This document shows positions 12,250 to 17,877 of a stretch of DNA of 24,095 nt, piece by piece. The notes under the pieces were generated by a model, which saw nothing but the letters and a program-made list of their open reading frames with translations, had not been told where the DNA came from and did no database searches. The stretch comes from a virus: the IMG/VR virus record IMGVR_UViG_3300000117_000247, positions 1-24,095 of that record, one strand, 5' to 3'. Position numbers and translations under genes: made by a program. Each line of letters begins with the position of its first letter. Position 1 is the first letter of the stretch.

Positions 12250-12668
12250 CACTTATCTTTTACAAATTGTCCATTCACCATTTTGCCAGTACGACTTTTA
12301 ATAACGTCATAAGCAGCATTCAAACTGTCAACTGTATCCATATCAACCATCTTTGCTAATAAAATAATAGTGACTAACATATCACCAATACCATCTTTTA
12401 CCTCTGCACGAATATCCTCTTCAGTTGGAGTAGGAACCCCAATACTTTCCATCAAATCTGCTTGATAATCAAAATCATTTAACTTTTGCAAAGCTTGTCT
12501 TGTTTCATCAAGCTCTTCTTGAGTTTTGTCTAATTGCCGCAATGGAGTAGATTTGTTGAAAATACCCTTATCTTGTCCCCAATCAATTACTAATTTACTT
12601 AGTTCTTCGTATTTCATAGATTCTTCCCTCTCCAACATTTTGTTGAATGCGTTCTCAAAAGGTCTCAT
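12249..12668 (-). CDS. MazG-like NTP pyrophosphohydrolase
   Basis: A 139-residue protein of the all-alpha NTP pyrophosphatase (MazG) family. The first acidic motif is EELDE (51-55, E52xxE55) and the second is EVKDGIGD (89-96, with E89, D92 and D96), followed by the hydrophobic helix MLVTIILLAKMV and the C-terminal SRTGKMVNGQFVKD, typical of phage members. It hydrolyses nucleoside triphosphates to monophosphates, and phage versions are proposed to adjust nucleotide or alarmone pools. It overlaps both neighbours (4 nt and 1 nt). An internal ATG at residue 18 has a purine-rich sequence before it, but the ATGA overlap supports the first ATG. Confidence 0.8.
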   Translation of the reverse strand: MRPFENAFNKMLEREESMKYEELSKLVIDWGQDKGIFNKSTPLRQLDKTQEELDETRQALQKLNDFDYQADLMESIGVPTPTEEDIRAEVKDGIGDMLVTIILLAKMVDMDTVDSLNAAYDVIKSRTGKMVNGQFVKDK

Positions 12669-12961
12669 AGACTAACCATTTTAGGAGCAATCTCTTCAAT
12701 TTCCTCACAAAGTCTTAAAATTTCGGAGGTGTGCATATTGAGTGCTTTTGTTTTTAACTTAAACATTTCATTATAGAAACGTTGATAATCCTCTAATTGA
12801 TAGATATACTCTTGACCTGAAATTTTGAGGATAAAGTCCCCATATGTTTCATATAACATTGGGTCAATGCATTTTTCAATTGGATCATAAGAAGCATTCC
12901 CTACAACATAATCAAAAATGTCGTGACGATCCACTTTAATATTCATTATTTCTTGACTCAT
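12665..12961 (-). CDS. Hypothetical phage protein (98 aa)
   Basis: A 98-residue acidic protein (MSQEIMNIKVDRHDIFDYVV...) with aromatic-rich helices (YIYQLEDYQRFYNEMFKL) and a C-terminal helix (EILRLCEEIEEIAP). No family is recognised. Its start is preceded by a large hairpin (12971-13005) and the sequence CACTAATATC immediately before the ATG. The same ten bases precede the tail-fibre start at 22839. It overlaps MazG by 4 nt. Function unknown. Confidence 0.55.
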   Translation of the reverse strand: MSQEIMNIKVDRHDIFDYVVGNASYDPIEKCIDPMLYETYGDFILKISGQEYIYQLEDYQRFYNEMFKLKTKALNMHTSEILRLCEEIEEIAPKMVSL

Positions 12962-12970
12962 GATATTAGT

Positions 12971-13005
12971 GGCGAGTCCACCGATAACTAAGAAGTGGAC
13001 CCGCC
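12971..13005. promoter_or_regulatory. Stable hairpin between endolysin and 12665-12961 gene
   Basis: GGCG-A-GTCCAC (12971-12981) pairs with GTGGAC-C-CGCC (12995-13005): 10 pairs, one A/C mismatch and a 13-nt loop. It is the most GC-rich sequence in the region. On the minus strand it ends 9 nt before the ATG at 12961 and is not followed by a U-run; on the plus strand only TTTCTCT follows. It could be a weak terminator for the endolysin transcript, an RNase processing site or a translational control element. Confidence 0.55.
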
Positions 13006-13024
13006 TTTCTCTATGAACTACCCT

Positions 13025-13657
13025 CTAAAGTTCTTTAATACGATTAATAACCATTTGATAAGTCTCATCTGAAGGGTCATTTTTCCTATTAGGCGCGACC
13101 ATTTTGTGCGTTAGAATGTTTTCTACTCCAAGGTCAAATTTATCCATGAGGTATTTGCATTTCTTGGCAGCGGAATCAATCTCAACCGCACTTGGCTTAC
13201 GTTTGTTAGTGTCTCCGTAGAAAGAAATACCGATACTGTGACCATTTAGACCACTCACACCTTTCCAAGAAGATCTTCCAGCATGCCAAGCTCTTTTTTT
13301 GTCATACACAAATTGCGTACGAGATCCATCAGGCGCAATAAGATAGTGATAACTGACCTTTGATGCAGAATTTAAAATCCATGAACGAGTCCCATCATGA
13401 CTTCCACTGCTATGATGCAGAATCACATACTTGGGCTTAATCGTTCCAGATTGGTTTGGAGAAGCTTTATAAACTTCAGGGTAATCATCTTTAAGTTCTT
13501 GAGCTTCAGGCTCTGGCTTTTCTGGCTCTCCTTTATCGTCATGAATTAGATTTTCCCAAATCATTTTCCATGTAGCGGGTCCATCAATTCCATCATCACG
13601 CAAGCCAAGTTTTTTTTGAACTTGTTTCACGATACGGTCTTTGCCAGAAAAACGCAT
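13025..13657 (-). CDS. Endolysin: N-acetylmuramoyl-L-alanine amidase with peptidoglycan-binding domain
   Basis: A 210-residue lysin. Residues 6-35 (VKQVQKKLGLRDDGIDGPAT) form a PGBD-1-type peptidoglycan-binding domain. A Glu/Pro-rich linker (45-60) leads to an Amidase_2 (T7 lysozyme/AmpD type) domain: VILHHSSG with the first zinc His at 81, YHYLIAPDG, RAWHAG, NGHSIGISFYGD and ILTHKMVAPNRKNDPSD with the later His and Asp zinc ligands. It cleaves the amide bond between MurNAc and L-Ala. There is no signal peptide, so a holin is needed. A longer frame starts at 13756, but ATG 13657 has a good ribosome site (GAGGAA) and directly follows the upstream stop. Confidence 0.9.
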   Translation of the reverse strand: MRFSGKDRIVKQVQKKLGLRDDGIDGPATWKMIWENLIHDDKGEPEKPEPEAQELKDDYPEVYKASPNQSGTIKPKYVILHHSSGSHDGTRSWILNSASKVSYHYLIAPDGSRTQFVYDKKRAWHAGRSSWKGVSGLNGHSIGISFYGDTNKRKPSAVEIDSAAKKCKYLMDKFDLGVENILTHKMVAPNRKNDPSDETYQMVINRIKEL

Positions 13658-13658
13658 T

Positions 13659-13847
13659 TTATTCCTCTTCAGTTGGAGCCTCTGCTTCTGCTTGTGGCAA
13701 TTGAGATTTTGCTTGCTCTTGAATTTTAGTAGCAAGGAAAGAACCTGCTTCAGCAATCTGAAGCCCTTGAGCTTTTACAGCGACATCAATAATCTGAAGA
13801 AGTGCGTTAGCTTCGTTTTCTTGTAAGGTAATTTTGATTTCGTTCAT
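13659..13847 (-). CDS. Small conserved phage protein upstream of the endolysin
   Basis: A 62-residue protein: a beta start (MNEIKITLQENEAN) and two helices (ALLQIIDVAVKAQGLQIAEA and SFLATKIQEQAKSQL), then an acidic tail (AEAEAPTEEE). I recall similar short proteins with the pattern 'ITLxExExNxLxxxIDxxVKxxGL' from phages near lysis or structural genes, without known function. It has its own strong promoter and is cotranscribed with the endolysin; the endolysin ATG begins 1 nt after its stop. A regulator of lysis timing is possible but unproven. Confidence 0.6.
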   Translation of the reverse strand: MNEIKITLQENEANALLQIIDVAVKAQGLQIAEAGSFLATKIQEQAKSQLPQAEAEAPTEEE

Positions 13848-13856
13848 ACTTACCTG

Positions 13857-13884
13857 ATTATAGAAATTCAGAGCAATAATTCAA
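13857..13884 (-). promoter_or_regulatory. Strong sigma70-type promoter of the lysis operon
   Basis: On the minus strand TTGAAT (13884-13879), a 16-nt spacer and the perfect TATAAT (13862-13857), with 9 nt to the ATG at 13847. The short stretch contains AGGT just before the ATG, which would be at or upstream of the transcription start. It drives the 13847 gene and the endolysin. Confidence 0.65.
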
Positions 13885-13888
13885 CAAA

Positions 13889-14875
13889 TTAACATCTAAA
13901 TTTCAAAAAAACATGCTTAACTGCCATCCACATATCTAAATATTTATACTTAGCTAATCTGCCCAGAAATATTGTACTTTCTTCTTTTTTAGCTAATTCC
14001 TCGTATTTTAAATGCCTCTGCTGATCTCCCCCCCAAGGAATGGGGTAAAATGGAATATCTCCCTCTTCCATGCTTTTAGGATATTCTCTTGTAATTATGG
14101 TTTGTCCCGAATGATTCTGGCTAAAATAAGAATGATCATATTGTCTGGTCCATTTGTTCTCGTTATTGCATTCATTATAAACAAGGACTTCTTGCTTATC
14201 CATTGTAGGGTAATGCTCAAACTTTAAAGACCTATAAGGTAATTCACCAAAACAAAAATTAAAATACTGATCTATCCTGCCTGTATAAATAACTTTATCG
14301 CAATCCTCTTCCCTCCATTCTTCCTGTCCCGCATTCAAAACAACTTCTACCCCATCTAACATTTTTTCAAACATTTTTGTGTATCCTTCTTTTGGTATAC
14401 ACTGATATTTTTGACCTTCAAACCAAGTTGGACTTTCTGAGTTCTTCGTACTTGGGATTCTATTTGTGATTGTTTTAGGAATCTTCCCAAAATTCACTCC
14501 CCATTGTTTCTCACTATAGTCTTTAAAAATGTATTTTTTAATCTCTCCTTGAGAGAGTGTCCTCCCTATAACTGCCTCACAACCTTTGTCGTGGTATGGT
14601 AAAGGTATATCGCCAATCTGGGTTCTACCAATTGGCTTATACTCCAGATCAATCCATTCTGTGTACCTAGATAGAAACTCAAAAACTTCTTCATCATCCG
14701 TATGAAAAATATGTGGGCCATACTTGTGGAAGTAAAGACCTTCAATGTCAACATCATAACAGTTGCCTCCAATGTGATTACGGGATTCAAAAATTTTAAC
14801 CTCATAGCCTTTATCTTTAAGTAGACGAGCAGCAGTAATCCCACTCAAGCCACAACCAACAATGACAAACTTCAT
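13889..14875 (-). CDS. glf: UDP-galactopyranose mutase
   Basis: A 328-residue flavoenzyme, about 40-60 residues shorter than typical Glf. The FAD-binding GxGxxG is GCGLSG (7-12), followed by the acidic end of the strand EVKIFESRNHIGGNCYD. FHKYGPHIFHTDDEEV is the diagnostic UGM block, YTGRIDQYF and YRSLKFEH are the substrate-binding regions, and FLGRLAKYKYLDMWMAV the C-terminal FAD-contacting segment. It converts UDP-galactopyranose to UDP-galactofuranose, the donor for galactofuranose in surface glycans. It is the last gene of a glycan cassette, overlapping the glycosyltransferase gene by 4 nt. Loss of loops rather than of catalytic blocks explains the shorter length. Confidence 0.9.
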   Translation of the reverse strand: MKFVIVGCGLSGITAARLLKDKGYEVKIFESRNHIGGNCYDVDIEGLYFHKYGPHIFHTDDEEVFEFLSRYTEWIDLEYKPIGRTQIGDIPLPYHDKGCEAVIGRTLSQGEIKKYIFKDYSEKQWGVNFGKIPKTITNRIPSTKNSESPTWFEGQKYQCIPKEGYTKMFEKMLDGVEVVLNAGQEEWREEDCDKVIYTGRIDQYFNFCFGELPYRSLKFEHYPTMDKQEVLVYNECNNENKWTRQYDHSYFSQNHSGQTIITREYPKSMEEGDIPFYPIPWGGDQQRHLKYEELAKKEESTIFLGRLAKYKYLDMWMAVKHVFLKFRC

Positions 14876-15657
14876 ATGTTAAAATGCATTTTCATACTTT
14901 CACTCATTTTTTGGGAAAACTTTAAATTGGCTTTACCTGAGTGTTGCTCATTGTGAGAGCAATTGTATATGGCTGCTCTAAAATTAATATTTTTACCTTC
15001 ATATCCTTTATAATTAAAATATTTCCAAGAAAATACATGAGATCCTATCACTCTTATTAAATAAAATTTTTGTGTAGATCTAATTATAGTATGCTGGGAT
15101 GAACTAAGATTAACATTTTTAAAATTAATTTGCTCTTTAAGTATGCTAGCTTTAGTTATATTACAAGTCCCGCACTTTTTATCAAAATTATCAATGCACT
15201 TAAATGAATCATCTACACCCATTTGAATACCCTTATTGATTCTTAAAAAATCTTTATTTGAATTATTAATAGTTCTAACTAGATCTCTATGTATGAAGTC
15301 ATCTGCGTCAACAATCATGACATAGTTATCATCATCAACTTCACTTAAAGCTAAAATATACTTAGTGCCTTTATCTAATCTGGCTTGAGGTGTTGCAATG
15401 CTTTGAGTTACCTGAGTGTCTATTTGCCAATTGTTTGGAGGCAATGGTGGTGGCCAATCAACTTCTACAAACTTTACCTTTTTAATTTTTTTATTTTCTG
15501 GAAAGGTGTTTAGCGTTTTATTTGAAACGACTATTACTTCAAATCTGTCATCAAGTTGACCACATACAGAAACCAAGGTCTTTTCTAATAAATCCCAAAT
15601 ATCATTGTATGAATGACAGTTTTCGTAATGTTTAACACATATAATAAAAGTAACCAT
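14872..15657 (-). CDS. GT-A fold glycosyltransferase (GT2-like)
   Basis: A 261-residue protein with a nucleotide-sugar binding GT-A layout: the first strand VTFIICVKHYENC, RFEVIVVSNK, and the metal-binding VDADDF (DxD-type, 116-121) in NYVMIVDADDFIHRDLV. The middle has an unusual Cys-containing stretch, CGTCNITK. Specificity cannot be read. The neighbouring UDP-galactopyranose mutase suggests galactofuranose as donor, but this is inference. It overlaps UGM by 4 nt and the sulfotransferase stop by one base, so the products are made together. No signal peptide: it acts in the cytoplasm. Confidence 0.65.
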   Translation of the reverse strand: MVTFIICVKHYENCHSYNDIWDLLEKTLVSVCGQLDDRFEVIVVSNKTLNTFPENKKIKKVKFVEVDWPPPLPPNNWQIDTQVTQSIATPQARLDKGTKYILALSEVDDDNYVMIVDADDFIHRDLVRTINNSNKDFLRINKGIQMGVDDSFKCIDNFDKKCGTCNITKASILKEQINFKNVNLSSSQHTIIRSTQKFYLIRVIGSHVFSWKYFNYKGYEGKNINFRAAIYNCSHNEQHSGKANLKFSQKMSESMKMHFNI

Positions 15658-16211
15658 TATTCCCCAAATTTATAACCAAAATATTCGATGTCTTTCGCGT
15701 ATATTTCTGCAACAATTTGTTTCGTTTCTTCATCGTAGTATTCGGCGTAATGCTTATGTTTTGTTTTATTTACGTGAGGAAGTTCTTGTTGCGGGACTCC
15801 AATTTTGTCGCAAATAGTATTAAAGTCTTCCTGAAGATTTTCAAATCTGCCAATAAAATCGACTAAGCATACGTCACCTTCAAATAGTTTACTATGCTGT
15901 GATGCATGTTTTGCAGGAAATGGATTTAATAAAAAATCTAAGAAACTCATGTCTTTAGCACTTTCTATATATCCATGTTGAGTATTATCTTTAACTCTAA
16001 AGAAATACTGAGACAGCAATTTATCCCAAGGATTACGTATAATAGAAAATTTAAAATAACTATTAAATTCCGTAGGCTTATACTTTTTGTACCACCAAGC
16101 CCAATTATGCTTCTGCGGAGGGTTCTCAGCGTTTACTAGAAGCTTAGTAATACTACTACCACCAGTTTTGTTTATGTGTATAAAGATAAACTTATTTTTG
16201 CAACACATCAT
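15657..16211 (-). CDS. Sulfotransferase family protein (copy 1)
   Basis: A 184-residue protein of the PAPS-dependent carbohydrate sulfotransferase type. The 5'-phosphosulfate loop is INKTGGSS (13-20) and the 3'-phosphate site is IRNPWDKLLSQ (58-68) with R59 and S67. IGRFENLQEDF and the C-terminal HVNKTKHKHYAEYYDEETK are the conserved family ends. The usual P of PKTGG is N here. It would transfer sulfate from PAPS to a sugar hydroxyl. The start ATGATG is preceded by GGAG inside the upstream gene's last codons. It is a tandem paralogue of the gene at 16215-16802, with the C-termini very similar. Confidence 0.75.
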   Translation of the reverse strand: MMCCKNKFIFIHINKTGGSSITKLLVNAENPPQKHNWAWWYKKYKPTEFNSYFKFSIIRNPWDKLLSQYFFRVKDNTQHGYIESAKDMSFLDFLLNPFPAKHASQHSKLFEGDVCLVDFIGRFENLQEDFNTICDKIGVPQQELPHVNKTKHKHYAEYYDEETKQIVAEIYAKDIEYFGYKFGE

Positions 16212-16214
16212 AAT

Positions 16215-16802
16215 CTATTCTCCAAATCTATATTTAAATGTATCTATATCTTCTTCAAAACTTTCCGCGATAATCTTAATTGATTGATCGTCATAATATT
16301 CAGTATAATGAATGTGTTTTGTTGCGTTTACATGAGGAAGTTTTACTCTAGGATAATTAATTTGATCACATATAAAATTAAAGTCATTCTGAAAATTTTC
16401 AAACCTTCCTACAAAATCTGTTTTAATTGATCCATCCACGGTTATAAAATTTAATTGTGGTTTGAAAAAAACCCATTGTTCCCAAACATGTTTTGCAAGT
16501 ATAAAGTCCTTGAATTTTGGATATTCTTGTTTAATTGTTAGTGTTTTAGGTCTGTCAAAACGAGGTATTCCCCCTCTTTTAAGGTATTCATAAGCACTAA
16601 CGAACTTATCCCAAGGATTTCGAACAAACGCAAATTTAAAGAGATCATCTATAGTAGGGCAATAGTCGGTGGGTCCAAAATATAATTTAGATATCCCATA
16701 GTGGTCGTGAAGTTTAAAGTTAAATACTTTTTTGACAGATCTCCCTCCGCATTTAGGAATATGTATAAAGATAAAATTGTTTTTATGATCTACAAAAGGC
16801 AT
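16215..16802 (-). CDS. Sulfotransferase family protein (copy 2)
   Basis: A 195-residue paralogue of the adjacent gene. The 5'-phosphosulfate loop is IPKCGGRS (15-22), the 3'-phosphate site VRNPWDKFVSAY (60-71) with R61 and S69, and the C-terminal blocks VGRFENFQNDF and HVNATKHIHYTEYYDDQSIK align with those of copy 1. The glycine-rich loop differs (PKCGGR against NKTGGS), so substrate or activity may have diverged. It overlaps the upstream Fringe-like gene by 20 nt and is separated from copy 1 by 3 nt. Together the pair suggests sulfation at two positions or on two acceptors. Confidence 0.75.
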   Translation of the reverse strand: MPFVDHKNNFIFIHIPKCGGRSVKKVFNFKLHDHYGISKLYFGPTDYCPTIDDLFKFAFVRNPWDKFVSAYEYLKRGGIPRFDRPKTLTIKQEYPKFKDFILAKHVWEQWVFFKPQLNFITVDGSIKTDFVGRFENFQNDFNFICDQINYPRVKLPHVNATKHIHYTEYYDDQSIKIIAESFEEDIDTFKYRFGE

Positions 16803-17523
16803 TTTCTAAAGATTGGTAAGGGCATTTTTGTTCATTGAAGTCAGTCCAAACATACTCCAAATCTTTAATGTGTGCGGTGATAAGATCACCCTTTACATTA
16901 ATTATATTTTGGCTTTCCTCCATTGTGTGAGGATCAAAAGAATACATTTTTTTGAGGGCGCTAACATATATTTTATCATTTTCTTTATTATCCGCTTTTA
17001 ACTTTTTATTTAAACGATAACAAATGTGTGATAATGCTATGTCAGAGTGGCTTTGAAAATGTCTATTTTCTTTCCATCCATTTTCTATTACAAATTTCTG
17101 GATTAATTTAAAAGTTTTATCGTTCATTAAAATGCCAGCTCCTCCAAATATCGCCTTCCTTGGGTGGCAAAGCTGAGAGCAATATATTCTTAAATTGTCT
17201 TTGGATAATTTATTTATAAATGAATTTAAATTCTCAGTATGTATAAAAGTATCGTCGTCACAAATTATGTGCCAATCAGCATCATTCCAATCTTGATTAA
17301 ATATTGATTCTATTTTTTCAACACAAGAGTTATAGTCATCAAAATCACAAACCTTTATTACTGGAATTTCATCAATTGCGTCAAATCCTCCTAGAAAATA
17401 AAAATTATCTCCACACTCTTTGATTCTTCTTATGACTGTATTATACAATGGTTTTGTTCTCTCCTCATGAAGAGCTTCACAAACCATAAAATAATAGTTA
17501 ATCACCTTCGACTTCTTCGGCAT
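16783..17523 (-). CDS. Fringe/GT31-like glycosyltransferase
   Basis: A 246-residue GT-A protein resembling the Fringe / beta-1,3-galactosyltransferase (GT31) fold. Key blocks are DADWHIICDDDTFIHTENL (81-99) with the metal-binding DDD, then FGGAGILMN (126-134), which corresponds to the GGAGYxLS block, and SHSDIALSHIC (158-168), where an acidic residue acts as base in the family. GT31 is well known in animals and less familiar in phages. No signal anchor is present, as expected for a cytosolic enzyme. It overlaps the upstream gene by 26 nt. ATG 17487 is a shorter alternative start. Donor unknown; UDP-sugar expected. Confidence 0.65.
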   Translation of the reverse strand: MPKKSKVINYYFMVCEALHEERTKPLYNTVIRRIKECGDNFYFLGGFDAIDEIPVIKVCDFDDYNSCVEKIESIFNQDWNDADWHIICDDDTFIHTENLNSFINKLSKDNLRIYCSQLCHPRKAIFGGAGILMNDKTFKLIQKFVIENGWKENRHFQSHSDIALSHICYRLNKKLKADNKENDKIYVSALKKMYSFDPHTMEESQNIINVKGDLITAHIKDLEYVWTDFNEQKCPYQSLENAFCRS

Positions 17524-17842
17524 CTTCTTCTAAAGGAATTTCTTCTAATATTCCTTCTTTATAGTATGATTCAATAGCTGGTATCGCGTCAAATACAGAT
17601 TGCATAGCAGCAGCTGCCTCTGGAACGTTGGCGACAACTTCCCAAAAATCTAAATGAAGCATTTCTGAATTTTCAGGGCTTGGATCTTCATCAGAATCTG
17701 AATCAAATGCAGTAAGCTTTAAGCTCATGTAACCATCTGAGGCATTAGGAGCATTAACAACAAGTTCTGATACCCATGTATGCGGAAGAGTTTTTTCAGC
17801 TTTTGCTGATATCACTAATGGTGTTTCTTTTGTAATTGGCAT
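17498..17842 (-). CDS. Small acidic protein next to the tail fibre
   Basis: A 114-residue acidic protein (MPITKETPLVISAKAEKTLP...). A beta-type start is followed by SDGYMSLKLTAFDSDSDEDP, a helical middle (AAAAMQSVFDAIPAIESYYK) and a very acidic tail (EEDAEEVEGD). It has no known domain. Similar short proteins are often encoded beside tail-fibre genes, so a fibre-assembly or tail role is possible. It has the best promoter in the window directly before its ATG (TTGAAA, 16 nt, TATAAT) and shares its last 26 nt with the Fringe-like gene. Confidence 0.55.
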   Translation of the reverse strand: MPITKETPLVISAKAEKTLPHTWVSELVVNAPNASDGYMSLKLTAFDSDSDEDPSPENSEMLHLDFWEVVANVPEAAAAMQSVFDAIPAIESYYKEGILEEIPLEEDAEEVEGD

Positions 17843-17847
17843 AATAT

Positions 17848-17875
17848 ATTATAGTTTTTTTGATTTTATTTTCAA
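17848..17875 (-). promoter_or_regulatory. Near-consensus promoter, leaderless arrangement
   Basis: On the minus strand TTGAAA (17875-17870), a 16-nt A-rich spacer and TATAAT (17853-17848), with 5 nt to the ATG at 17842. It lies in the 35-nt gap after the tail-fibre stop and can drive the 17842 gene and the whole glycan cassette. Confidence 0.65.
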
Positions 17876-17877
17876 TA

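Noticed and set aside
13658-13756. Longer endolysin start
   Set aside because: It overlaps the 13659-13847 gene and lacks a ribosome site; ATG 13657 follows GAGGAA.
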